This document shows, one piece after another, positions 27,935-39,117 of a stretch of 64,000 nucleotides of DNA. A model generated the notes under the pieces. The model did not search any database and was not told where the DNA came from. It saw nothing but the letters and a program-made list of their open reading frames with translations. Every line of letters starts with the position of its first letter. Position 1 is the first letter of the stretch. A program made the translations under genes and the position numbers. This DNA comes from Ixodes scapularis (Eukaryota; Arthropoda; Arachnida; Ixodida; Ixodidae): positions 49,260,710 through 49,324,709 of the forward strand of contig NW_024609881.1 in NCBI RefSeq assembly GCF_016920785.2. Reading direction: 5' to 3'.

Positions 27935-28350
27935 TTTCCCGCAAAATTTAGCTGGGAAATTGATGCCACGTGACCTCAACACCAATTCAGTTTCCCCGCA
28001 AAATTTAGCGCGGAAAATGACGTCACATGACTTCGTGTCACGTCACTTATGAACAAATTCTATTTCTTCACTAGATCTAGCGGGAAATATACGTCACGTG
28101 ACCTTACTACCAGTTCGATTTCCCGCTAACTTTAACGGGGAAACTGAATTGGTGTTGCGGTCATCTGACGTCAGATTTATCGGTAAATTTAGCGGGGAAA
28201 CTGAATGCGCAGTATTGCGTTATGGGACGTCACAGACCTACACACCAATACAGTTTGACTAAATTAAGCGGGGAATGGAGTTTGTGTATAAATCTGTGAC
28301 GTCCTATAAAGCAACGCGCGCGGTTACGCCGACGGCAGCGTCGACGCCAC
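27935..28350. repeat. Array of nested palindromes (CCGCTAAATTTAGCGG and ACGTCACGTGAC)
   Basis: Repeats of TTTCCCCGC(T)AAATTTAGCGGGGAAA alternate with ACGTCA/CACGTGAC words and CACCAATTCAGTTT or its complement. The right side ends GCGGTTACGCCGACGGCAGCGTCGACGCC, resembling the inner part of the tips of the elements at 53.1 and 61.9 kb. Preceded by pyrimidine-rich CCTCCT sequence (27780-27930). Confidence 0.65.
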
Positions 28351-29665
28351 AAAGCACAGGAACGAGCGCCTGGAGCTGTGATCTAAACAAAATCGAAAGG
28401 TCAAGAGGGAAACACAAGTAACACAGGAGAGTGTCCAAGAAACCGTTTTCGATCCCTGACTCACCTGGCGGAAAACTGGGTTGGAGAAGTCTGGAAATGA
28501 AACAAGGTGCACATTAAAAAAATTAGAAAAAAGAAAATAAATAAACTTTTGATCGAGCTTTGTAGCCAACGCTAAGCCACAATGGGACCGTTCGGCTGGG
28601 CCAGGGGGCGCGCTGAAGCGATACCAGTGGCGCCGCGCCTTGGCCCAAATTCGCCGTACTTAGCCGTTTGCCCGTCCCATCGCGCTGCCAGTTGCAATGG
28701 CGGGCACCGCGTTGAAGCTTTCTGTCCTTTAAAAAACTGTGATAATTTTTTAGGGAGGCGAACCTCCGCGACGAAAGGTTGCCCGTGTGTCAGGTCTCCG
28801 GGGTGGAGCAAATAATCCAGGCATAGGAATATTTGTCGTTTGCGAAGTGTGTCTCGCAACTGCAAGACAGCGTCGACTGTAACATCCGCCTCGAGATAAA
28901 TGCTCTTTATCTTTATGGTTTCGCTAGCTCTTCAGAGTCAGGGCTATTCGGACAAAGTTGATAATGCAATATTGCTTAAATTGTCTTTTCGCGCACAGCT
29001 GCGCTGTCGCATACACATCTTGAACTCAGGTCAGTTCTCGGAGTTACCGACTGATGGAAACATGCCGCGCCTGTTCTAATTCATCCGAATGAAGTTAATG
29101 ACGAGGCACATACTACCTGATCGCAACACTGGGTCAAGTTCTAATAAAAGACCGAAACGATACGTCAATAAGGCCTCCGCTTTTATTCTGAGGGGGTCCA
29201 ACAACAAAAAAATATATATATTACTATACGCCGCTACACCTTGCTGTGTTTGCGCGTCAATGCCGTCAAAGCGGTAGAATCGCAATTCATGTACGTGCGT
29301 CAGTAACCCATTTTTAAGTTTATTAGTGAAGAGAGGGATCTCCAATCGACTTGCATTTGCGTTGTAAAGCGTCCCCTTTTTTTAACTTATTTTTATGTGA
29401 CCGCAGAATGATAATTTTGAACACTGTTCCGGTTCACAACAAATCAAAAATGTTGCGTCACTATTTGTTTTGTTTGCTGTTTAGGTGCAATTAAACTTGA
29501 TATATCTTGAGTCTGTGTCCAGGAGAGGATCGTCAATATTCCTTCTCTCTCTCTCTTCCTCTCTCTCTGCAAGAAAAGATTACTTAATTTTAAATTTCAG
29601 TCATGAATGCTTAGTTACTGGCCTTTGTGACGTGCCCTGTCCTCGTCCTCTTTATTTTGCTTTCA
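28351..29665. other. No gene seen
   Basis: Unassigned. Open frames at 28572-28865 and 29076-29345 have no recognised domain. Contains a CT-rich simple repeat near 29540-29570. Confidence 0.4.
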
Positions 29666-29669
29666 ATTT

Positions 29670-30625
29670 AAACATCTAACATTGCCAACACACTTTTATT
29701 TGTTGACCGAGGAATGTCCGGGTTTGATATTTTAGAGTTCCTTGGAAAGTAATTATGCCTGTTTTATCATTTTATAATATAAAAAAAAAGAGTACGGCCG
29801 TCAGTGTAAATCTCTTTTCAACTATGCGCTCAAGCCAGTGCTCAATACGAGCTATGATTATCTGCCTCATTGGCCCTCGTGTCTTTCGCTGCTTACTCAC
29901 CTTCTCTTGTACGTATCAGGGAACAAAATTGGTAGAAATTACTGTGAGAGCGCAGGCCAGCCGGTGTGTATATTAACAATCTCGATGAATTGCCCGAGTC
30001 TGGGGTGAAAAAACTAAAAATATCAACCGTGTATGAGAGATACCACTTTCTGTCCACGGTTGATGTTTCTAGTTTTCACGACCCCGTTTCCACTAATCCA
30101 TCAAAATGAAAAATTGGCTAGTAAGCAAGGTGAGCTGGGTTCTCAAATTTAAACTTGTTTAAAAAATAGTAACTGCATAATCGGGTTTATTTTGTCGACA
30201 CCCACGGGGAACAATCCTAGCTATTACATTAGGAACATCTAACATCGCCAACACGCTCAAATTGTTCGACCCAGGGATGTTCTTGTGTCTAATTTTATGA
30301 CGCCCTTAGGAAGTAATTACACCTATTGTGGGCTAACTACATCATTTTAATATTATATAGAAAAACTGGAATACAGCCGTCAATTTCTTTTCAATTATGC
30401 GTTCAAGTCAGTACGCAATAGGGGCTACGATTATTTACCTAATTTACCCCCAAGTCTGTTGCCGCTTACCCGCTTTCTCTTGTTAACATCGGGTAACAAA
30501 ATGGGCTGGTAAGCAAAGTGAGCTTCGTTCTCAAATTTAAAGTCTTTTATAAAAAAAATAGTGACTGCATATTCGGGTTTCGTTCGTAGACAGCCATGGA
30601 GAACCACCGTAGCTATTACATTAGG
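29670..30625 (+). repeat. Diverged tandem duplication, ~530-bp unit
   Basis: ACATCTAACATTGCCAACAC at 29672 returns as ACATCTAACATCGCCAACAC at 30236. Downstream landmarks recur in the same order: ACGGCCGTCA/ACAGCCGTCA, TCTTTTCAA(C/T)TATGCG, AACAAAAT, TAAGCAAGGTGAGCT/TAAGCAAAGTGAGCT, and GCTATTACATTAGG. Identity appears to be roughly 75-80% by eye. No coding capacity. Confidence 0.75.
29995..30085. repeat. Hairpin insertion inside the first duplicate
   Basis: GTGAAAAAACTAAAAATATCAACCGTG pairs with CACGGTTGATGTTTCTAGTTTTCAC around a short loop; the first arm is quoted with mismatches. The second duplicate shows no equivalent, so this is probably a small palindromic MITE inserted after the duplication. 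Confidence 0.5.
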
Positions 30626-30629
30626 GACT

Positions 30630-31615
30630 TAACGTAGAACGTCAGCGCCGGATCGCGGGCCCAACGGGCGCCAGCTCATACCGCCTCCACGCAACGTAAA
30701 ACTCCTGCATGCTGTCGCGTGTGACCTACGAAAAGTTCCTATTAATGTGACAAGCAAGCGTAGCTGCATTACTGAATCACGCGACAAGATAGAGAAACAA
30801 TAATTAAACCCGTCCTCCGCACAGCTGGCGATTCATGCTTCTGGCGATCTTTCTTGAATCACCTCCCAGGAAGCAAACAAAACTTTTCGAGAGGCGGATA
30901 CTTTTCTGTTTAATACGATGCTGTAATATCTGGGTACCTTTTGCATTCTGTACATTACTTTACGAAGCGCGAATCCAGCACGACAAGCGCACCAGCCTCC
31001 CGCGTCGTCTGCTCCTCGTACTTCTAACAAGTATCGGCGCGCCTCACCAGGGGGAAGAGTGGCGCTGCGTATGCGCGGCGAAACTTCAGCCGCTCAGCCC
31101 TACAGGCACACAAGGGGCTTTGAGGGAGCCCAGTCTAGGTCGGAGCAGCTCCATAAATCCAGCAGGATCTAGATTTCTTTGGCCGATAGTGCGTTTGCAC
31201 AAACTTGAAAACATGCTGGTGCAATTTTATACCAGAACCCCCTTGAACCGGCGGTTTCCGAAAATGGTCCATTAGTGACAGTACCAAGCGTTGGCGTCAC
31301 AATCTTTTACTGACAGAACCACTCTAGCTTCAGACAATAGGTGTAAAAATCGGGATGACGTCACCAGCACTTTTCTAGCTCCTAACCGTCACGTGCCCTT
31401 CAAAAACAGCCCGAAAAAAAAAAAGAACTGACAGGAAGACACACAAAGGCGGGCGTACTTGGGGCTATCCATTTGGTCTTTATTTGGCATTCGGAGACTG
31501 CCTTTTGACCATTCCTTGTTTATTATCCTGTGTTTGGTCGCTTGACTCCAAATCCTCAATCGGTTCATCTTTGGCCTGGGGACCCTACTTGCGTAGATTG
31601 TTCCGGCGAAAAATA
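30630..31615. other. No gene seen
   Basis: Contains an unrecognised 146-codon plus-strand frame (30835-31275, starting M-L-L-A-I-F-L-E). It lacks any motif, codon evidence or flanking gene signals, so it is not called as a gene. Confidence 0.4.
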
Positions 31616-31619
31616 TTTT

Positions 31620-31780
31620 CTATGGTTCAAAATTTATTTGAAATACTGAGTACAAGATAGTGAGAAGTTTAATTAAGATAGAGTAGTAAAGATTCGAAAC
31701 GAAATGTATTTTCAAGATACCCAAATACTACCAAAAGTACATTTGAAATACAATATCTTGAGCAGAGAATTTAAAATAGG
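31620..31780. repeat. Single end of the GTATTTG-rich element family
   Basis: ATTTGAAATACTGAGTACAAGATA and following GTATTT words closely match the left end of the element at 24005. No partner end was found within 1 kb. Confidence 0.55.
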
Positions 31781-31784
31781 CACA

Positions 31785-32018
31785 GGTCTGCTGCGTGATA
31801 AGACTTGGCTTCATCTGCTAGTCTCTGTACTGTTCATTTCCGCTTTAGGTCGGCGATCCAAACATCATCTCCACTTAGAGCTTCTGGCACTGCGCGTGTG
31901 CCATGACGTTGAATGGAAGTCTTTCTTCTGTTGTTTCTGGTATTGTTCTTCAAAGTTGCGAAGATTCATCATGTCGTCCATATGGGGACTGAACATCTCG
32001 GGAACAATGGAGAGCTTG
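31785..32018. other. No gene seen
   Basis: Short unassigned segment between two repeats. Confidence 0.4.
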
Positions 32019-32700
32019 CTTTTAGAGCGCAGCTCTTAGGGGCCCGTTCCCGGCTTGAGCGGCGTCGGCGTAACCAAGGTCATCCCAAGGTCACGTGACC
32101 CCCAAGGTCACGTGACCCCTCCAGGTCACGTGACCCTCCCAAGGTCATCTCAAGGTCACGTGACCCCCTGAAGGTCACGGGACCCCCAAGGTCACGTGAC
32201 CTTGGGGGTCACGTGGGGTCATCTTGGGATCACGTGGCCCCCAAGGTCACGTGACCCCTCGAGGTCACGTGACCCCTCCCAAGGTCATCTCAAGGTCACG
32301 TGACCCCAAGATGACCCCGCGTGACCCTTTGAGTCACGTGACCCCTCCCAAGGTCATCTCAAGGTCACGTGACCCCAAGGTGACCCCCACGTGACCCCCC
32401 AGGTCACGTGGGGTCACCTTGGGGGTCACGTGACCTTGAGGTGACCCCCATGTGACTCCCAAGGTCACGTGACCCCCAGGTCACGCCTCCCCGAGGTCAC
32501 GTGACCCCCTCCCCGAAGTCCCGTGACACCCCCCCCAGGTCACGTGACCCCCCCCCCCCCCACCCCGGAGCATATTAAAGAATGAGGGGAGGAGGAGGAG
32601 AAGGAGGAGGGGTCTACCCTCCCCTCAGTACCCTTCACTCCTCCTCCTCAAGAGCTGCGCTCCAATTCGGCGTTACAGGGGGTTGTAAACGGCTTTCACT
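32019..32700. mobile_element. Palindrome-filled element A (GTCACGTGAC array)
   Basis: The left tip TAGAGCGCAGCTCTTAGG continues CCCG...CCCGGCTTGAGCGGCGTCGG. The right tip carries CTCAAGAGCTGCGCTC, then AATTCGGCGTTACAGGG and TTGTAAACGGCTTTCA. These tips are nearly the same as in element C (61905-62590), and the left tip matches element B. The interior (32078-32560) is mostly (A)AGGTCACGTGACCCC units: about 18 CACGTG hexamers in under 500 bp. It ends in poly(C) and a GGA-rich stretch. No protein coding. Confidence 0.8.
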
Positions 32701-32704
32701 TTTT

Positions 32705-35175
32705 TTTAACGTTGACCCATTAGCAGTTCAGCGGGGCTGTACCCGTTTTTAAACGGAGTTGAAACATGTAAAAGAGGTGGGTCAACTACTGATTTTTCGT
32801 TTTCTTTATTTACGCCTTGATGCACTTTAAGGCCCGTTCACACTCTTGCGACCGAGTAAGGCTGAGAGAGACCAGACCGGTTTTTAAGCCTCTTGCGATC
32901 TCTTAGGACCAGTTCCGCTGCAGCGTATCCGGTCCTAAGAAGTCGCAAAAGGCTTAAAAACCGGTCTGGTCTCTCTAAGTTTTACTCGGTCGCAAGAATG
33001 TGAACGGGCCTTTACTGCTGCTTCCACAAGTGCATCACTTTGAGGGCAAAGGGGGATTGAGTTTGTGTATTTGAAGTGGTATTCTCACGCAAATGTGGTG
33101 AAGTCAGATCATGAAAATGGGGTCCATTTTCGGGTACAACCACATCAGGAATGCCATGGCGGGCTAAGATTGATTAGCAGTGTTTCATGACTGTAGGTGA
33201 TGTGAATTTCCGAAGTCGTGCAATCTTAGGATATCGAGAGAAATTGTCTGTCACAATTAACCACCAGTGGCTGCTGAAGTGTGCATGATCCAGCAGAAAA
33301 TTTCTTTCTTTGAAGCGGAAATTTGTGGTTGCTTGAGGTTTTAATGCACCTGTTACATTGCTTCACTGTGACAGTTACTTCAGGCGCAATTTTTTGACTC
33401 CAAATGCAGTATTTTGCTCTGGCTTGTGTTTTTGCGATTCCAGAGTGGCTTTCGTGTAGGGGACGCATATTTTTCTTTCTGCATGAGAGAGGAAGAACAA
33501 CCCAGGCTGCATTGAAAAGCAATTCCTCCTATACGGTGAGCTGCTGACGCTGTTCAAAGAAAATTCTAAGGTCTTCTGACAAGCCTCGCCCGGACGGCCA
33601 CTCTTTTTTGCTTCGTCTTCGGTGCTGTGTACACAGTTGGTCCGACTTTCGGCTTTCTTTTAGCCAGTGAAGGTAATTTTCTTTAATCGGCATAGCATTC
33701 TCCTCAAAACAGATGAAAGCTTCATCTTCTTTTTCGAGGTCTTTGTTACCTGTTTGCTAAAGAGGTGCATGGTAAAGTGTGTTAGCGGCTAGCAAATCTT
33801 TAGCTGGGACGTATTCCACGTTGTACTGGTAGAGCATCATCCTCATCTCTCTTCAGCGGGAGAGTCAAGTCGTCAAGGCTTTTTGACATTAGGATGGTAA
33901 CCAGCGGCGTGTGGTCCGTCTCCATCTTGAACGTTATCCAAACCTGTTAGTGCTTGAACTTTTCACTTGACGGGACTATGGAAAGCGTTCTTTTCACGAT
34001 TTACGCATAGCGCTATTTCGTGTTCGAGAGCAATATTGAATCATATACAATGACAGCAAACTTGCCGTCACTTTGCCGTTGACAAATGGCATCCCAAAGT
34101 CCAAAGGAGGAAGCGTTTGCGCTAAACGTCTGTATCCTCATTGGGTCGTATGCGCCCCGCGCAGGACGAGAGAATAGTATTTGCTTCCACTTATCGAATG
34201 CTTGTCGCTGTGAATAGTCCCAAATAATATCTTGCTTCCCCGCCAACGAAGACGTTAGGGGCTGAGGAACCTCAGCAACGTTTCGCACAAAGCGGGAAAG
34301 GCAGGTCGCCATTCCCAGTACTCTTTGTAGCTCGCTCTTGTTTGTCTGATTTTTCAGTTTTAGAATACGTTCAACCTTTCTTTCATCGGGTTTGATGGCA
34401 TTGTGGTCTAGTTGATGACCCAAGAATGTGAGGTGTTGGACGTTAAATAGGCACTTGATTTTTTTGAGCGTCAACCCTGCTTTGGTTAGTCTTAGCAGTA
34501 CGGTGCGAAGTGTCAGTAGAGCCCCAGATGAGAAAGTTGGCCGTGTGACATAACACTCTGTTCATGCCTTGCAAAAAGTTTGACATCTGCTTTTGAAAGC
34601 GTTCTAGAGCAGACACTATTCCGAAAGTAAAGAAAACCTTCCAAACGGCGTAATGAAGGTGGCGAGCTTCTTGCTGCCTTCGTCCAGTGGAATTTGCCAG
34701 AATCCTGAATTTGCATCTAGCTTCGAGAATATCTTCGAGCCTTGGAACAGTCTGAGTGTGTTCTCGACTGGAGGAATTGGGTGCCATTCTCTCAGGACGT
34801 GATGGTTGAGGGCAGTCAAGTCCACGCAGATTCCGAATGGTTTTGGGACGACAACGATAGGTGCACACCATTCTGTTGTTTTGTCGACAGATGATATTAC
34901 ACCGGGGCTTTCCAATCGCTCGAGATTCATCCTTGTTTTCTCATGCAGGGGAATGGGGATGCGGCTTGGAGAGTCGAAACCTGGTTCCGTTTCGTCGTGT
35001 AGGAGGATGGTTTTTCCTTCTGCAGCTTGCCCAGACCTTAAAGCAGTGTAGAAAATTGACCTTCCGGGTTTATATAGTGAGCGATGGCGTTGACGAATGT
35101 TAGAAGCTGTAATTTATTTATGGCGGGCTTGCCGAGCAAGAATGTGTAGATATTGTCTACCGCGTGGACGTCCTA
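32705..35175 (-). pseudogene. Ty3/Gypsy pol pseudogene 2
   Basis: Minus-strand order: linker after protease (35175-35040), reverse transcriptase (about 34930-34480), RNase H remnant (34240-34013), integrase zinc finger (H-x3-H near 33460, C-x2-C near 33360), core remnants, and integrase C-terminal G-Y-S-P-A-E-L near 32740. The RT active site is lost: the position of the two catalytic Asp residues (near 34540) reads A-N. Multiple frame breaks and stops are present. A Harbinger-like MITE (32830-33011) interrupts the integrase. LTRs were not found; the 3' end abuts element A and the 5' end abuts Gypsy 3 head to head. Confidence 0.8.
32830..33011. mobile_element. 182-bp Harbinger-like MITE inside Gypsy integrase
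   Basis: Tips AGGCCCGTTCACACTCTTG and AAGAATGTGAACGGGCCT with TTA on both sides (32827-32829, 33012-33014). The integrase reading frame is continuous across the site when one TTA and the MITE are removed, which directly supports insertion with a 3-bp duplication. Same family as 8819-8973. Confidence 0.9.
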
Positions 35176-38100
35176 GATCGTTTCCTGGTCGCAGGACAAG
35201 CTGGAGTCGTGCAACACGTCTTGTTGCCAGGAGGCGGCAAGTGGTGCCGGTTCCGAAACCAGCCGTCTTTTTTTATACTAGACAAGAATACTGGTCTTCG
35301 ATTCTTAGTCGACACCGGCGCCGCAGTAAGCGTCCTACCCGTGACGTACATGTCAACCAAGCCTCAACGCGCTAACGTCAGCTTGCAGGCCGCAAACAAG
35401 TCCGCCATCGCGACGTACGGTGAACGAGCTCTCACCCTCAGCATCGGGTTGAGAAGACCACTAAGATGAATTTTCCTGGTTGCCGACGTGACAGACCCGA
35501 TCCTTGGAGCAGATTTTCTCCACAACTATAACCTGCTAGTGGACATGCAACGGTTGCGCCTTGTAGATGCCACGACTCACCTGGCTGACCAAGGCATAGC
35601 ATCCATCTCACTGCTCCCACAACGTTGCATTCCAACCACTACAATGTTTGAAGATATCCTCCAACGGTTCCCGTCGCTCACACGTCCCACCAACTTTCTG
35701 CAACCAGTAAAGCCCGACGTGACATATCACATCGTAACGTCCGGGCCTCCCACTCATGCTCGTCCACGACGCTTCCTGGACGAAAGGTTGAAGATAGCGA
35801 AAGCCGAGTTCGAGCACATGCTTGAACTCGGCATCATGAGACCATTGTCAAGTCTAGGGGATCACCCCTTTATATGGTGCAGAAGAAACGCCCTGGTGAT
35901 TGGCGGTCCTGCGGAGACTACCGCGCTCTGAACAACTCCTCCGTTCTAGACCACTATCCCCTACCCGACATCACGAATTTCTCGGCGTACCTGGAGGGTG
36001 CAACCATCTTTTCAAAAATTGACCTGGTCAAAGCGTACAATCAGATTCCCGTAGAACCAAGTGACATACCGAAAGCAGCCATCACAACATCTTTTGGGCT
36101 TTTCGAGTATGTGAAGATGCCTTTCGGCCTTCGTAACGCGGCCCAGACATTTCAACGGTTTGTCAACAGCGTCACCCGTGGGCTTACTTTTTGTTTTGCC
36201 TATGTCGACGACATCCTGGTGTCCAGCGCTAACGCCGAGCAACATCTCGAACACCTGGAGATCCTTTTCCAGCGCATGGCGGAATACGGGCTCATCATCA
36301 AGGCCAAGTGCGAGCTCAGCGTTTCACAACTGAATTTTCTTGGCCACAGGGTCGACTCCAAGAGTGTTCGCCCTCTTCCATCCAAAGTCGGCGCACTCAA
36401 GAACTTTCCAACGCCTACATTCCGAAAGAAGCTTCGCGAGTTCCTTGGCCTCGTGAATTTCTATCGCCGTTTTCTGCCGCATTGCGCCACTGTCCTCCAA
36501 CCCCTGACTGATCTCCTAAAGGGAGATTAGTCAGGGGACAACTCAGCGGGACACCACACCTCTACCGTGGTCTCCAGAGGCAGCGGGGCATTCCTAACCA
36601 TCAAGTCATCGCTCGCAGAAGCCGCAATGTTGGCGCACCCGCACGCTGGTGCATCTCTCTCTATTATGACGGATGCCTAGGATGTCGCTGTAGTAGGAGT
36701 ACTGCAACAGTTCGCTGACGGAAACTGGCAGCTCCTTGGGTTTTTTTCCAAAAAGTTGGCGCCAGCCGAGTCCCGGTGCAGCACTTTTGAATGAGAACTA
36801 CTAGGCATATACCTCACCATCAAACATTTTCAGCATTATTTAGAGGGTCGGCAATTTCACATCCTCACCGACCATAAGCCGATAACTTACGCACTTCAAA
36901 TGACCAGCAACTGTCTCTCTCCTCGAGAGAGTCGGTACCTTTCATTTATTGCGGAGTTCACAAGTGACATCCGCCAAATCAAAGGCACCGACAACCCGGC
37001 TGCTGATGCATTGTCACGGATACCTTGCTGCAACGCCATTCCCACCGTTGCGGATTTTGCCGCTCTAGCAGCAGCACAGCAAGGTGACCAAGATATCCCG
37101 AAGCTACGATCCGCATCTAGCAACCTTGATCTGCGTGACGTGTTACTGCCACGCTGCGACACAAGAATAATTTGTGACATGTCCACCGGATCACCTCGAC
37201 CGGTGGTACCTCCAACGATTCGGCGATCCATTTTCAAATCACTGCACAACCCTTCTCATCCCGGCATTCGGGCGACCCAACACCTCATCGCCCAACGCTT
37301 CGTTTGGCAAGGGATGAACAAAGATGTGCGTGAGTAGGCTCGCATGTGTCTGCATTGTCAGCTGTCTAAGGTTCATCGACATACCTTTGCACCTTTCGCC
37401 ACAATACAGACACCCACCGCTCGCTTCGACAACATCCACGAGGACATCGTCGCTCCTTAGCCACCAACCGACGGAGCCACCTACATGCTCACTTGCATAG
37501 ATAGAAGTTTTCCCTATCGCAGACATCCGCGCGGAAACCATAGCGAAGACAGTTGTCAGTGGTTGGATTTCACGATTTGGCGTTCCGTCATCTATTTCCA
37601 CCGACAGAGGCGCGCAATTTGAATCTCGTTTGTTTAACGAGAGCATGACTCTTATGGGGTCCTCCCGTACTCTAACAACAGCGTACTATCCCGCTGCTAA
37701 TGGCCTGGTGGAAAGATTTCATCGTACCCTAAATGCTGCACTAAGAGCACACAATGACCCGAACAACTGGAGCACACTTCTTCCCATCGTGCTTCGAGGC
37801 CTCCGCACAACACTCAAGCCAGACTTGGGATGCACTGCCGTAGACCTGGTCTACGGGCAGTCACTTCGCCTCCCAGGAGAAATGTTCGTGATGTCTCCTA
37901 CTTCTACCGTGCCCGATCCTTTCAGCTATGCCACCCAGCTTCGAGAAGTTATGCGGAACCTGCGTGCCACACCAACAAGGCAGCACGACCGTCATCCGAC
38001 GTACGTATGCGACGAGTTAACCTCGGCCACACATGTTTTCTTGCGTGGAGCCGCAGGCCGGAAGCCTCTGCAACAACCTTACGATGGCCCTTTCAAGGTC

Positions 38101-38277
38101 CTCGAAAGACGCTACAAGTACTTCGTTCTGGATTTAAACGAGCGGTATGACGCCATCTGCGTCGACCGCCTAAAGCCTGCTCACATTTACCTGTCGTCCG
38201 CATCCAGCCTACACCCTCTACATTGGCTGCCTTCATGCCAGCCATCGGCATCATCCTTACGAGCCACCGAGCATTAG
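35176..38277 (+). pseudogene. Ty3/Gypsy pol pseudogene 3 (protease to integrase)
   Basis: Order: aspartic protease with V-D-T-G-A-A (about 35308-35325) and I-L-G-A-D-F; reverse transcriptase (35760-36500) with intact Y-V-D-D near 36198; RNase H (36600-36990, T-D-A and T-D-H); integrase H2C2 finger (about 37250-37370) and core D-D-E residues in T-C-I-D-R, S-T-D-R-G and V-E-R-F. The C-terminal part runs to the TAG at 38275. At least five in-frame stops (near 35467, 36528, 36678, 36792, 37336) and frame changes near 35870 and 37510 make it inactive. Gag is missing. It lies 5' to 5' against Gypsy 2. Confidence 0.9.
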
Positions 38278-38325
38278 CATCATCGTTCCGTCTCTTGGGC
38301 ACACCATCGCCCTAACGACTCCTCT

Positions 38326-38356
38326 AGGGGGAGGGGGGGGGGGGGGGGGGAGAGAG
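38326..38356 (+). promoter_or_regulatory. Polypurine tract of Gypsy 3
   Basis: A 31-nt purine run (AGGGGGAGGG... ending AGAGAG) about 50 nt after the pol stop, where plus-strand DNA priming would occur. The G run may have expanded. Confidence 0.7.
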
Positions 38357-39099
38357 CCCTTGCAGCGCCAAAGCGCGAGACTTAGAGCGGTGGCGCCTGT
38401 GGGAGCCACTAGTTTCCCTCCCCCGAGAAGGCGTGAGCCACGGACGTATCGTGTCGGAGAGACTACGTCAGCATGCTGACCTACTCTCTCGCACTCCTCC
38501 GCGCGCCTCCCCGATTTCGGGCAACACCTCCTAGTTGTTTCGGGGGTATAGCGAGACCGCGCGAAGGAGAGTCCGGCCTGCCCTCCGAGTGGACGGCCGT
38601 GTGGTTGAGGAGTCTTGGGTTGGACTCCGGGCGACGGGTCGAGTCGCGGCGCGAGCTCGACCGACCGGCGATGACTCAACGCTAGTGATTCCCCGGGCTC
38701 TGACAGTCGGCGTCCCCACAACCTGTGGACGTCCGCCTGCCGAGAGCCCTGGCCCCGAACTCCTGCGACGACGGGTAGCGGCGTGAGCTCACCCGACCGG
38801 CGATGACTCCGCTCGCAATTACCCCTTTGGCTCTCAGGTCGGCGGGCGATGCGGGCACACTGTGTCCGCGGCTCGCTTGACCGCAGTGTCTTGTTGGGGA
38901 CCCCTGGTACTCAATAAACGCTGTTGAAAACCGGGATCATCGTTGTTGGCATGTCGTTGGCCGAACCCGGCGCGGCGACCACCCTCGCTGGTAGCCGTCG
39001 GCCGCGCGGTGGGACGGGCATCGGATTTCCCCTTTGAGCACCGCACCGGTCCCCAGACATTAAGGTGTGTACTCCTCCCTCCTTTTAATTCCCACAAAA
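38357..39099 (+). mobile_element. Probable LTR of Gypsy 3 (~740 bp)
   Basis: Lies between the polypurine tract and a primer-binding-site-like sequence. It contains an AATAAA signal (38913-38918). CCGACCGGCGATGACTC recurs at about 38658 and 38791, showing an internal imperfect duplication. The exact LTR ends could not be fixed without a second copy. Confidence 0.55.
38913..38918 (+). terminator. AATAAA in Gypsy 3 LTR
   Basis: Polyadenylation signal within the inferred LTR, followed by GTTGAAAACC and a TCGTTGTTGG stretch. Confidence 0.5.
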
Positions 39100-39117
39100 T
39101 GGCGCCCAACGTGAGGC
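39100..39117 (+). promoter_or_regulatory. Primer-binding-site-like motif
   Basis: TGGCGCCCAACGTGAGGC has the TGG start (complement of a tRNA CCA end) and general form of LTR-element primer-binding sites. Finding it downstream of pol and a putative LTR means the LTR is followed by a second 5' leader, as in tandem elements that share one LTR. Confidence 0.55.

Noticed and set aside
26556..27944. Several 120-194-codon frames on both strands
   Set aside because: They are mirrored copies inside a palindromic MITE; symmetry, not coding selection, keeps them open.
28572..28865. 97-codon minus-strand frame
   Set aside because: An antiparallel frame is open on the other strand as well, and no domain is recognisable.
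30835..31275. 146-codon plus-strand frame
   Set aside because: No domain, no splice context and no recognisable homology; a frame of this size is expected by chance in GC-balanced sequence.
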